DNA of 64,000 nt from Beroe forskalii (taxonomy: Eukaryota; Ctenophora; Nuda; Beroida; Beroidae): contig WFMF01000026.1 in assembly GCA_011033025.1 (NCBI GenBank), forward strand, positions 372,001 through 436,000. The letters are read 5' to 3'. The position numbers were made by a program, and so were the translations under genes. This document shows positions 48,199 to 60,469 of the stretch, one piece after another; the first letter of the stretch is position 1; each line of letters opens with the position of its first letter. Under the pieces are notes generated by a model that saw nothing but the letters and a program-made list of their open reading frames with translations, was not told the DNA's origin and ran no database searches.

Positions 48199-51100
48199 AT
48201 GACATTTGATGAAATCTGCCACAACCATCTGTATTTAGGTGAGTTGAAACATGAAAATTAATAAATTATCTGCGTCTCTAGAATAGATGACTGATTCCAG
48301 GTTATTTCAGACTTGCCAATCCTGCCCAATCCTTGCAGAAAACCAATGGAATAAACTGGCCATTTGTGAAAATATAACTGCTTGCACAAACTAATCACCT
48401 GTGTAACTGTCAGCTACTGACTCTGTGACAGTCTCAAAAATCTAAATGATTAGATAGAGCAAATGATACAATTGCAACACTTTGCAGGCAGCTGGAGCTC
48501 TATAAAAGAAGCATGTAAGACGTGTAACGTAGGACACATTATCAACATCACACGGGACCTGCCGCCACCGAACGTAAAGAACGTGCAGTTTCACAGGTAA
48601 ATCACAATGACACCATCTACTGAATGATTGACACCAGTCACCATCTACTGTAACTGAATGATTGACACCAGTCACCATCTACTGAATGATTGACACCAGT
48701 CAGCATCTACCGAATGATTGACACCAGTCAGCACTTAGCATCTGCTGCATGAATGTCAACCTCTACTGAATAACTGGCTTACTGACACCATCTACCGAAT
48801 GAATTCCATCTTCTACTGAATTAATGACACCATCTGGCATCTACTGAATGACTGACACCATCGACTGGATGAATGGCTTCGTAGTTGATATTTCTAAGTT
48901 TTTTACTACATATGAAAAGTTTTTCCTGCATAAATATTCACGATGTTCACTTTATTTCGTTTGTCTGTCCAGCAGAGGTAATATTTTTAAAGAAAAAGGA
49001 TAGCCTCCAAAGGTATGTCAGTTTTACAAACATTGTTCGTGACAAAAACACTTGTCTCCACAAAAATTGGAAGAATTTCAAAGACCACCCTGGTGTTTCC
49101 CCGCCTGATTCTTGTCTCCTGTATAAAAGTCGGTATAAGTTAGGTACAGCTCTACCGGCTATAAGATGACCTGGTGCTGCAGTGACCGGTGTGACAGGGT
49201 GTTTAACTCCGAGGCTCCTCACACAACACTCCTCGACCTCACGGGGCTTATTATCGATATAAACACACGTTATAATTACTGAACCTCTTTTAAAAACGAT
49301 AATATGCCATTATAACCCGTACATGTGCTGTCAAAGAGCTGTGATACGCTGTAGGCTCGTTCTAACCCTGGTTCCAGCAGGAGTGCGCATTGTTAAACAC
49401 AACCCCCTCTCTCTCCCTCTCTCCAGCTCCCCCTGGTCAAGCCATGGTAGTGTCCGTATCTCTTGCATGGTACTCCAATAATCGCATATTTTAATATTTA
49501 TATTTTAATAATGTTACTATAATTCTCAGGTCCTATATATAAATTAATATATTTTCGATATAACAAGAGTTCTCTTCCTAGAATAAATGTATGTGCTCGG
49601 GAGGTGTTTGTGTGTATTTTAGGAATTATTATATGTCCACAACATTTCTCCAAGCAGTTATACTGATTTATTTCTCCCCCTTTAAAGTGTTTTCTCTGGT
49701 CACACATTTGTCGTTAATTAGATATTAAAATTCCTAGTAATTTCCACCACTCCTTAATATTTTTTAAAAGTCTTACTGTACACACTCCACTACTCCAGTA
49801 GAGTCTAGTCTTCTCTAGCATTTTCTTCTGCAATTCTTGTGAAGTTTCTCTCTTTTGGAGTCCGTTATTAACTTTTTTTATTTCTGTTATTTATTTATCA
49901 AGGTATTTTTCATGTTTTGGTTTCCTTAAACTTATTTTTACGAAAAACGTCTGATTTAAACTTCGTAATTCAAATGCAAGTTAACATTTCACTTATTGAT
50001 ATGTGCAAAATGAGACACTTATTCTTGGCAGTTGGCTGTTAACACTTCCAAACTGTAAATCATTTGCCATCGGATATACTTAGGTCAAAGGTTCATTGAC
50101 CATTGCTTATGATAATAGTGTTAAGTAATCGCCTTTTCCCAGGGCCAAAATTCATTCTCAAGGCTAAAACTCTCAAAAGTGACTCAGTATTCCCAATATT
50201 CAACGAATGGATGGCCTAATCATGCAAATGCCTGGTAAGCTAGAAGCTTCATATTCAACACATTGGCGATGTCGAGAGAATGAAATATGATAGAGAGACA
50301 GAGTTGTGTTTTGCCGATGGAGCCGTCAACACAAACCATTAACACAATGTCACGTTACATATCCCCAACAATACTACCTGCTTTATGTCACCTCTATACC
50401 ACTGTATCTAGACTGCGAGGCTTCCTGTCACACCACATTGTAACTACAAAAACATCTGTCAGTCCCTTAATAAACTCAGTAAAACGCATAGTACACAGAA
50501 GTCATATAATCCTGAAGTCATGGAAGTCAGTACTATGAATTCAGTACACAATACAATCACTAGTTAGAACTAAGTAGCTCCGGTCCATCATGCCACTTCC
50601 GATGCAGGATGTACAGTGGTATACGCTCATTTCTCATACATATCCTCACGACGGAGGCTGCAGGAGTCAATAAAACTGTAATATCGTGACACGTATAATG
50701 TAATATATTGGTAACATATGTTACAGAGTTTGTCAACAAATATCACAATGCCGTGATGTTGCAGCGTTACTTGAACGTAGACCGGAGGAAGGCTGGAATA
50801 TCGACACTGCAAACATTTACCTGAGAACATTTTATCCGAGAGCGTATACCGTGTGAGCGTGAATCAGGGAGATCTCCCGCACTTTACTGCTGTATAAGGA
50901 GTTTGTTTGTCATGGGCGATGTGTTTGCTACGTTCGTCATGGTCATACTACGCACTTGTAAGGACATATTAAATTATTAATATTAAGATGACGTATGGTG
51001 ATCTCATAACCACCAGCGGTCCACCCAAGTCTCCGTAGTCGATTTTAAAGCAGACGTTTTGTAGAATTATTTGTGAAGTTCGCCACATTCCACGCCCAGA

Positions 51101-54100
51101 TCTGTCACTAGGAGCTCGTCATGAGACCTCGTGCGACCCTTTGATTGGCCTAAAGCCGGTCGCGTGACCGGGCTGCAGTCCCTCTGATTGGCTAGTGAGG
51201 TAGAATGAGAAAGATGATGATGCCGTGATAACACATGGGGTATTTATAAACCCACTGTGTGTGATTTATTCCTTGTGTGTCGGGTAATAAGTTACTTTTT
51301 CCGGAGATCATTACCTTGATTCGTTTCCTTTTATTATCGTCGTATACTCTTATAGTTATGGTAGTTATAGGATAGCCTATAAGTTTGCCAAAAGTGTACT
51401 TGTAATTTTCAGCAGTAATCGACCAATGTTGCATAAGCATGAAAATTGAAGACATCAGGTTTAGCAAACGTTATTTTGAATATAATTTTCATCTCTAAAT
51501 TTTCGAGAAATTCTTGAAGGTACTGGATTATTCTTAAAATAGAAAATACCTTTTCAATGCTCTAATCATTACAATGCCTAAGATTAATTTTCCAGTTTAT
51601 AATCGCCAACAGCAGAGCTGCAGTCACGCGCAAAGCCAGATTTCTAAATTTACTTTAAGACACTGATTTTTATGTTCTAAAAGATTTCAGAGCCACAAAT
51701 TTCGAAAAATTTGAAAAATATGTGTGGAACTCAAAAATGAAAAATCAAATTTAGAGGATTTTTTAACTTCAAACTACTAAATTTTTATAATTTTCCTCTT
51801 TTCACAGTCATACTGCATTATCAACTCACTTCTTTTTCATGAAGATCGTATACGCAGACACGTGTAAATTGACATTTAACTTGATTTTCCGTTTTACGTG
51901 CGATAATGAGTGACAGCCATTTCGTCATAGTGGACGATGTGGATTGTGCACAGCACCAAACACAATCTTGGTGGCTGCAAATGTGACACCAGTTTAATGC
52001 CAGCCAAACACCAAGTTTAAACACGCACATAAGTACAGTGGTTTGTGATTACACTAACAAACTAGACAGACACGTGAACGATCAGCGTTTTCTGCAAGTG
52101 ATGGTTTGTTTTTGGCGGTGTCTGGATTCTATAAACCAGACGAGATGGATTATTCAGCCTTTCGGCATAAATGATTAAACTGGTACTGGTTTGGTTTGCT
52201 TAATGACCACAACAGAATAAAGAGATCATACAGAGTTTCCCTAAGCTGAAATATTTGAATCTAGAATGAAACAACTTATATTTAACGTTTATAGCGATTT
52301 TCTGTTGAAAACTTTCATTTGGAACCAAGTATGTTTTCGATAGATAGAACCTAAGAAGCTGAAAGCCTAAGATAATGATTAATGACATTTTAGTTTCAAA
52401 CCACCCAACTTGTCATATGTTAAGTATGGGTGTCATGATACCATATTGCATATGATTGGTTGTCAGAACGGTCAAGAGACAATAACGAAATTCCATTGGC
52501 TGTCGCCTCGGTCACGTGACATTCATTGGTAGATTACTGGTACAATCTTAAAATATCACGAGGGAATATTATTCTAGAAATCAGTAGTTGTTGTTGTGTT
52601 TGATAACCTGCTAAAAGAGAATACAAGTGTTTAATTTAGAAACCCTATAACCAAGCCTTCAGAAGATATTATATCGAGGCCGATAGTTCGAATCCAGAAA
52701 ATCGTACTTGTATTCCGCTTTTTATGTTCAGTTTACCCCGTAGGATAATAATAATATGTGCCCGTGTTTATATTAAGAGGGATATATATTTGCTATTCGT
52801 TCTGCGCCCTTACTTCAATGAACCTAATATGAAATCAATATTTTATTTGCTGAGACTGGCACCAGAGCAGTCTATAGTATTACGTTGCTTTTCTACGTTG
52901 AGTAGTATTCTCAGCATACCAAGGGGGAGAAATGTGTTAATTTGACTAATTTTTATTACAAAGTATACGTTCAGCCACCTCTATATATGTACTTCTCCTC
53001 CCACCCCTCTCTTGTCTTCTCCTTTTCCTTTTCTCGGTGTTAATTAAAATGTAATTGTTGTGCTCCTGTTTTATATGCAACATACAGTATTTTATTATTT
53101 TATATGTTCTAAATATTACTCAGGTGGACTAACATATAACACTCTAAGCTTCATAGTGAAGACAACTCGGAAAGGCCAAAGAACGACATCAAAAGCGCGT
53201 CCAATTCGCACATTTGATTTCTTTCCCTAGACACCCACACAGAGAGTCGACACACACGTGTGTGCTTGTTTCCAGCTCTTGACGACCTCTAACTCTCTCA
53301 GTGACACATGTCAGGTCACGTGACTGCTGACGTTGTTCCGATCAGTCGGAGTATTTCAGAAGAAGACCCGGCGGAAATGGCCGATCAGTTCTTGTCTGAG
53401 TTGTCAGGACCTCAGGTATCCAAGGTAGAGCTAGTGGACAGTTCCCCCACAGAAGACATTGCTCCTCTTCCCACCTTCAAGAAGCCCCCTCGAACACCCA
53501 CCAGACGGGTCAGTGCCCCCGTGATGCAGGGAAACATTGAGAAGTACAAGGCTACACCTCAGGAGGACACAGTGAAACTCATCAGCGAGGAAGAGGGAGA
53601 TGGGGAGAAGAAGGACCCGAAGATAAGGAGGCCGAGTGTGGCGGCAATCTACGAGATACCGGTCTTCAAAACAGATAACAAGTACGATAAGAAGCCTGAC
53701 GCAGGGAAGTCTTATCTAGCCCTGCAGACTGATGACCCCTTTGGGTTGGGGGAGCTGAGGTACGCAAACCCCAAGATAAAGGGGATGAAACCCCCAGAGA
53801 GCAATGGTACAGCAGGTAGCTTGCAACCCCTGCTGCAAGGAACAGACGAGTCAGCTGCCCTGCAATGACAGGAAATGCATCGGGCTTCAAAACTCATGTT
53901 CCGGGAATATTTGGCAAGATCCAAGCCAAGACTTCCACCAGACTGGTGGAAGAGCAGCTTAGCGACGAAGAGGATGATTTCAGTGATTTGATATTCAAAC
54001 CAAATATGAACAGAGCATCCCCTGTTCCAGCTCAAAAAGTAGCTGTTCCACCACCAACTCCTGAAAAGAAGACGCCAACACCGCCTCCCATTGAGAAGAA

Positions 54101-56954
54101 AGAGACAACGCCTGAACCTGCTGTCAATAAAACCCCGACTCCTGAACCTCCTGTAAATAAAACCCCAACGCCTGAACCTCCTGTCAATAAAACCCCCACT
54201 CCTGTGACCCCTGATGGGGACACAAAACGGGGTTCCTTCAGCCGATCGTCTTCTGTCCTCAGCTCCGACGACCCACTTGAGATAGCAGACCAATGTCTGG
54301 CCGAGCTGGCAGAGACACCACCCATCCCGTCCATATCTGTGGGATCACCCGTCAAATCCCCACCGTCACCTCGCCACAACGCGTCACTAGTCCTGCTAAT
54401 GACTTCATCAAGCCGTCCATTGGCGTCACCAGTCCCACTAACCACACTCCCAATAACATTGGCAGTCCTCCGCCCCAAACCCTAAAGCCCGCACCAGCGC
54501 CATCACGGAGGGTTAGTGCCCCGGCAATGGCGGGAAATCCAGCAGGTTTCAAGACCCATGTCCCGGGAATATTCGGCAAGATCCAATCTAAGATGGATCC
54601 CTCCGCAAAGCTGATTGAGGAAGAGGAAGAGGAGGATATGATCTTCCCGCCAAAGTTTGTAAAAGCCAAGTCTGAGACCCACATCAAGCCCAAGACAGCA
54701 GAGGACGTAGTGAGGGGGAACACGTTGGCAGCACCCCCTCAAATGAGCAGGAGGGTGAGTGCCCCTGCCATGCCCAGTAGGGGAGGCTTCAAAACCCATG
54801 TCCCGGGGATATTCAACAAGATCCAAGCTAAGTTGGATTCAGCTCTGGTTGACGAGGGCAGCGATTCTGATTGAAGTGACGTGGGATTTGGGTGTTAGAC
54901 CTCACTCAGGAATGCTGGACTGTCTGTTGTTATCAATACTCTGTGCTTGAAATCACAATTAAATGGGACATAGAGACAAACAAGGTTATAACCAGCCTGA
55001 TAAGTGTGGAGACTTAATCGGACAATGCGTTTAGGTATCAAAAGCAAGTGATGCCCACACCATGAGGATCCTGAACTACACATTCTGTTTGCAGAGACAT
55101 TCATCAAAAAGTGTGTCAACTTGAATAAACTATGAAATGGCCTTGAGAAATTGAATGGTCCAATTACCATTAGCACTTGGGTCAAGACTCAAGAACAATG
55201 TGCAATCAGCAAATGAAGACTGATGAAATCAATGATTGATGTACAGCCGTATTTTAGGAACTCAACTAACAATTAAGACTTGTATAAGTTATACTTAGCT
55301 ATTGAGTAAGGATCAATTGGCTTTTGTTCGAAAGGACTAATTAACTGAATGATATCTTTTCGATATTTTACTGGATGCTACCCATCCATTAGGGTAAAAT
55401 ATACAAATCTATACAGTCATTTTTGATTGATTATAAATTTAATATGGGGTATGACTGATGTGCACTACTCTTAAACGGTGAATACCTTAATCTTAACGAC
55501 GTAGATAATATAGAAGCGTAGGTATTATAGTTGACACGTATCAAACAAATTGTCATTTCTGTAGTAACCGCAGATGAATAATTTGTATTTGATCTGAATT
55601 TCGTTTTTTTAATGAGAATTTGAAAGTTTTGAATAATTAAGTAATTATAGATTCCTAGCTTTGTACTTTTGTCTTTCTGTCAGCAGCTTCCTTACTCCAA
55701 GAGACTCTAAGATTGAAACGGTTATAAGAAATTAAAAGGTATGTTTCTGTCTAATTTTCAATATGAACGAAAATTGAATCTCAGCAGACTGGTGATAAAA
55801 TTTAAAAGAATTAACTTCTTGTTTCTATTAATTTTCCCCAAATCCTCAGCCTATCATTTTGTCTTTGGTCAAAATCAGACTGGACCTAAGTTACACTGTA
55901 TACTGACTGCACCTAACTACCCAACATAATGTTATTATTATTTGAAATTGAGAGGTTTCAGCTGCAGCACAGGCACATTGTAAAAATACACAGAGTATTT
56001 GTTCATAATCACAGAATTAATTTAAAGCTTATAGTCTGTACGGAAACATTCCGCAATCTAGGAATATCGTTGTTGACTCAATCAGACTGAAGTTCATGAA
56101 GTTCGATTTAGACGACTTTCACCATTGAGCATTCCGACATATTTGTAAATTTTCCAAGTTGTCACAACATAATTCACTGGTAAATTAAGCGTTCTGTTGA
56201 CTCCAGTATCACACCAACCACATAATTATTACGATATTACGATGTGTTTTGTTCCCAGAGTGGCGTTAGACGACGCTCCTAACGTGAAGATAATGAAGCA
56301 CTTCGAGAAAACGACCCGGAGGATATTTGACGTAATCAAGACGGGAGGGAAGGTGATTGTGACGTGTCGGGCTGGGATCAGCAGGTCAAGTACCATAGTC
56401 CTGGCCTTCCTCATGAGGTACCACAAGATGAAACTAGCAGACGCGCACAGACTCGTGATAAGCAAGCGACCTAAGGTAAGAAGCACTCTCAAGTTGTTTT
56501 TGAATAGTTCATGGTATGGAACTGGCCAGAAAACATGAAACTGTGAGCCCTCGAATGAAATAAGAAGTAGATTTACAAGTGCACAGTATTTAGTAACCCA
56601 CTCTCCTCTCTCAGGTCCGTCCAAACGACGGGTTTCTAAAAACACAGTATTTGGTAACCCGTCCTCCTCTCTCAGATCCGTCCTAACGACGGGTTTCTAA
56701 AAACACAGTATTTGGTAACCCGTCCTCCTCTCTCAGATCCGTCCTAACGACGGGTTTTTAAAAACACAGTATTTGGTAACCCACTCTCCTCTCAGATCCG
56801 TCCTAACGACGGGTTCTGGAAGCAGCTTGTAGAGTACGAGAGACTGCTGTACGACACAAACACAGTGCAGTTGGTGAGGACTAAGGACGGGCTGATACCC
56901 AGTGTCTACTTGAGTGACACCCCTCCGTCCAGAGAAGCTTTAGACACACTGTGA
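48199..56954 (+). CDS. Atypical dual-specificity phosphatase, DUSP14/18/21-like
   Basis: Exons 48,199-48,238 (start uncertain), 48,488-48,596, 56,259-56,475 and 56,796-56,954 join in phase into a ~174-residue protein. It starts with MTFDEICHNHLYLGSW as in small DUSPs, has the general-acid loop VALDDAPN and the active-site loop VTCRAGISRSST (Cys nucleophile, Arg). It then has AFLMRYHKMKLADAH, RPKIRPNDGFWKQL and NTVQLV...GLIPSVY, which line up well with the C-terminal signature of DUSP14/18/21. The His before the catalytic Cys (usual HCxxGxxR) is Thr. The substrate is presumably phosphoprotein. The last intron ends in a four-copy acceptor array, and another gene is nested in the third intron from the end. 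Confidence 0.9.
48608..48870. repeat. Minisatellite next to the DUSP exon 2 donor
   Basis: Imperfect units of CATCTACTGAATGATTGACA and CCAGTCA begin about 10 bp after the 5' splice site at 48,597 and decay rightwards. Confidence 0.8.
48875..53300. other. Large DUSP intron, left part
   Basis: AT-rich. CCAAT-like boxes (ATTGG) cluster at 51,140-51,190 and 52,450-52,520, the latter with CACGTGAC, and could belong to a promoter for the nested gene at 53,308. No coding region is recognised. Confidence 0.4.
53308..54874 (+). CDS. Low-complexity RRVSAP-repeat protein with two apparent frameshifts
   Basis: Three abutting frames (53,308-~53,820; ~53,820-~54,375; ~54,375-54,874), each shifted by -1 from the last, together encode ~520 residues. 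Repeated modules cross the shifts. RRVSAP or RRVSCP occurs four times, and FKTHVPGIFGKIQ or a variant follows the last three. (D)DPxExADQxLxEL occurs twice, and there is a run of TPTPEPPVNK units. An acceptor-like CTCTCAG lies just before the ATG. RRVSAP fits basophilic kinase (PKA-type) and 14-3-3 mode-like sites. I do not recognise the family. It lies on the same strand in a large intron of the phosphatase gene. Single missing bases in the assembly would explain the shifts; real pseudogenisation is the alternative. Confidence 0.65.
54880..56250. other. 3' flank of the nested gene and rest of the DUSP intron
   Basis: AT-rich DNA with no gene or repeat family recognised. Confidence 0.45.
56583..56820 (+). 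repeat. Four-copy array of a 3' splice site (DUSP last exon)
   Basis: Units of 59-61 bp each contain the pyrimidine tract, CAG and the exon start (CTCTCAG|ATCCGTCCTAACGACGG). AGs end at 56,614, 56,675, 56,736 and 56,795. Only the last leads to the full C terminus (GFWKQL); the first three reach a stop within about 25-45 codons. Confidence 0.9.
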
Positions 56955-57038
56955 CACCAGTGTGAAGTGACAACAGTGACACCAGCCTCTTTAAAGTTAC
57001 TCGTTGAAACGAGAGAGAAATTCATAAAACTTTGTGGT

Positions 57039-57300
57039 AAAACTATGTCTATGTGACCGAGATTCGTGTTTCAGTGATTATTGTACCCGATTTAGAGGAG
57101 GTTAACTTCAGACGTGGTTAAACTATGTCTATGTCAACGAGGCTCGTGTTTCAAAGATTACTACCCAACTTAGAGGAGGTTAACTTCAAGTCCAGACGTG
57201 GTAAAACTATGTCTATGTGAACGAGACTCGTGTTTCAGTGATTATTGTACCCAATTTAGAGACTCGTGTTTCAGCGGTTATTGTACCCAATTCAGAGTTT
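57039..57300. repeat. ~77-bp tandem repeat in the presumed DUSP 3' UTR
   Basis: Three full units and one partial around AAACTATGTCTATGTGAACG, CTCGTGTTTCAGTGATTATT and AGAGGAGGTTAACTTCA follow the phosphatase stop codon. Confidence 0.8.
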
Positions 57301-57309
57301 TAGAGGGGG

Positions 57310-58475
57310 ACATGAGGATTTACGGTGCACCACAGAGAACACTAGAGGAGTGATATGATAATGGTAACTCGGTCATGCCATGAAGACTTATGTATTCTAC
57401 GCCTGTTTGCTACTTCAGTACTTCTGAACAAAGTTATCTGCAGTGAAATACTCAGATTCATTTGGCTGTAACTGGAGTTAACTGGTACAATAGAAACGAG
57501 ATTTTTATAAACTTTGGGTCATTAAAAACAATCCAAAACTCTCAAAATATTCCCTCGTAAATATGCTATTTTGAGTTCATATAAGATTTTTGGAGGAACG
57601 GTAACAATCGTTTTTAATTTAACGAGTTGTGCCAATATATTGGAAACTGATATCACTAATTTTTATTCAATATGCTTATTTTTTTGAGGAAATCAATTGG
57701 TGGGTCAATTGCCAAAGCAAAAATCACTATTCCTTTTCTTAGATGAAGCAACAAACACTAAGGTTCGTAGGTTTGTGGGAGTTGATTAATTTTCATGAAA
57801 TTCAGTACAGCACATTGCCAGATAATCAAATCCGACAATGGCGACATTTGTCGTGAGAAGCATCTGTTTTTACACCTTACTTTACAAACTTTTCAAAAAT
57901 TCACCCCTTTGAAGGGGAACAAATAGGTCCGGAACCAAAGGGTCCGGCACGTTACTTAGGATTCTAATATAATGAAAAGAAGAGTGTAACCCATTAGAGA
58001 AGTGTTGAAGGTCTAAGTAGATAAGTTTGGCAGGTTGATTTGTCGCTCCTTCAGAATATTCAACGCATCTTCCGTATTTCCTGGAGGAGTGGAGTAACGT
58101 AAGGACCAAAGAAATATCAAATTCATGGTGGATTCCTGAATTTGGAAAAATGGCACAAACTTTGTTCATTGGGCTGTCTGAAGGCACGCGCGCGTCTGAC
58201 GCACACGCGCGTTTGCTAGTGTTTACCAAAACTCACAGACACGAACCCTCAAAATGAATCTGCGACATTTGCAGGCAACAAAAGGTGGATTCACCTCTAG
58301 GATGTAACTTGTAGGAAGTTAGTCGTAGGATTTAACCCTACACTCACGCGCGCCGCGCAACGTTCCACATTAGTTCGTCGCCTTTGAGGACAGCACCTGC
58401 CGAGGACTTACCTTGTCGGAGTTCTATGTAGACGAGTAGCATGGTCGCTTGCGGGGGAACTTCGTCCTCCTTCAG
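57310..58475. other. Intergenic stretch
   Basis: AT-rich, then CG-dense blocks (CACGCGCGCGTCTGACGC at about 58,184; ACGCGCGCCGCGC at about 58,345). No gene is supported. Confidence 0.45.
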
Positions 58476-58479
58476 TGTC

Positions 58480-60235
58480 GAGAGATGCTGAGAGGAGAAG
58501 GAGGGTTAGAGATAAGGTGAGGAGGTGTAGTTTTGGAAAGGTGTGTTAGAGGTGCTGAGAGGAGGAGGAGGGTTAGAGATTGGGTGAGGAGGTGTAGTTG
58601 TGGAAAGGTGTGTTAGAGGTGCTGGGAGGAGGGGGAGGGTTAGAGATTGGGTGAGGAGGTGTAGTTGTGGAAAGGTGTGTTAGAGATGCTGGGAGGAGGA
58701 GGAGGGTTAGAGATTGAGTGAGGAAGTGTAGTTGTGGAAAGGTGTGTTAGAGGTGCTGGGAGGGGGAGGAGGGTAAGAGATTGGGTGAGAGAGCAGTTGT
58801 GGAAAGGTGTGTTAGAGATGCTGGGAGGAGGAGGAGGGTTAGAGATTAGGTGAGGAGGTGTAGTTGTGGAAAGGTGTGTTAGAGGTGCTGGGAGGAGGAG
58901 GGTTAGAGATTGGGTGAGAAGGTGTAGTTGTGGAAAGGTGTGTTAGAGATGCTGGGAGGAGGAGGAGGGTTAGAGATTGAGTGAGGAAGTGTTGTTGTGG
59001 AAAGGTGTGTTAGAGGTGCTGGGAGGGGGAGGAGGAGGGTGAGAGAGCAGTTGTGGAAAGGTGTGTTAGAGATGCTGGGAGGAGGAGGGTTAGGGCTGTG
59101 GAAAGGTGTTGAGATGCTGAGGAGGAGGGTTAGAGATTGGGTGAGGAAGTGTAGTTGTGAAAGGTGTGTTAGAGGTGCTGGGGAGGAGGGGGTTAGAGAT
59201 TGGGTGAGGAGGTGTAGTTGTGGAAAGGTGTGTTAGAGGTGCTGGGAGGAGGAGGGTTAGAGATTGGGTGAGAAGGTGTAGTTGTGGAAAGGTGTGTTAG
59301 AGATGCTGGGAGGAGGAGGAGGGTTAGAGGAAGTGTAGTTGTGGAAAGGTGTGTTAGAGGTGCTGGGAGGGGGAGGAGGGTAAGAGATTGGGTGAGAGAG
59401 CAGTTGTGGAAAGGTGTGTTAGAGATGCTGGGAGGAGGAGGGTTAGAGATAAGGTGAGGAGGTGTAGTTTTGGAAAGGTGTGTTAGAGATGCTGAGAGGA
59501 GAAGGAGGGTTAGAGATTGGGTGAGGAGGTAGTTTGGAAAGGTGTGTTAGAGGTGCTGGGAGAGGGTTAGGATTGGGTGTGGAGGAGGTGTTGTGGGGTG
59601 TTAGAGATGCTGGGAGGGGAGGAGGGTTAGAGATTGGGTGAGGAGGTGTAGTTGTGGAAAGGTGTGTTAGAGATGCTGGGAGGAGGAGGGTTAGAGATTG
59701 GGTGAGAAGGTGTAGTTGTGGAAAGGTGTGTTAGAGATGCTGGGAGGAGGAGGAGGGTTAGAGATTGAGTGAGGAAGTGTAGTTGTGGAAAGGTGTGTTA
59801 GAGGTGCTGGGAGGGGGAGGAGGGTAAGAGATTGGGTGAGAGAGGAGTTGTGGAAAGGTGTGTTAGAGATGCTGGGAGGAGGAGGGTTAGAGATTGGGTG
59901 AGGAGGTGTAGTTGTGGAAAGGTGTGTTAGAGGTGCTGGGAGGGGGAGGAGGGTTAGAGATTGGGTGAGGAGGTACAGTTGTGGAAAGGTGTGTTAGAGA
60001 TGCTGGGAGGAGGAGGAGGAGGGTTAGAGATTGGGTGATGAGGTGCAGTTGTGGAAAGGTGTGTTAGAGATTCTGGGAGGAGGAGGAGGGTTAGAGATTA
60101 GGTGATGAGGTGTAGTTGTGGAAAGGTGTGTTAGAGATGCTGGGAGGAGGGGGAGGGTTAGAGATTGGGTGAGGAGGTGTAGTTGTGGAAAGGTGTGTTA
60201 GAGATGCTGGGAGGAGGGGGAGGGTTAGAGATTGG
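58480..60235. repeat. ~67-bp minisatellite array, left block
   Basis: About 26 units containing GGAAAGGTGTGTTAGAGATG, CTGGGAGGAGGAGG and GTTAGAGATTGGGTGAGGAG. Units differ by GGA-triplet number and small deletions. The + strand is almost free of C. Reading frames here are by-products of the repeat. Confidence 0.95.
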
Positions 60236-60469
60236 GTTCCTACCCCCACCACCGACCCTACCCCCGACTTGGCTCCCCTCATCCAGAACGTCACCAAACA
60301 ACTCGGAGACGGAATGGAATCCTCGGTCACACACCAGGTTACCTCTGTATTGTCTGACTATGACCCACAACGTGACACTACCCGTGACAATTTGACTAAA
60401 CAACAACGTTCTGCTTTGACATCACTCAAGAAACTTAAGTCTGAACTGCTTTCTTCCTGCTGACAAAGG

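Noticed and set aside
52675-52710. T-loop-like AGTTCGAATCC as a tRNA gene
   Set aside because: No matching D arm, anticodon arm or acceptor stem could be drawn around it.
53816-53839. A 24-bp GT-AG mini-intron as explanation of the first frame change in the RRVSAP gene
   Set aside because: 24 is a multiple of three and would not change frame; it is also shorter than a workable intron.
57882-58229. 115-residue minus-strand frame
   Set aside because: No family resemblance, and it ends in a CG-rich simple stretch; length alone is not enough.
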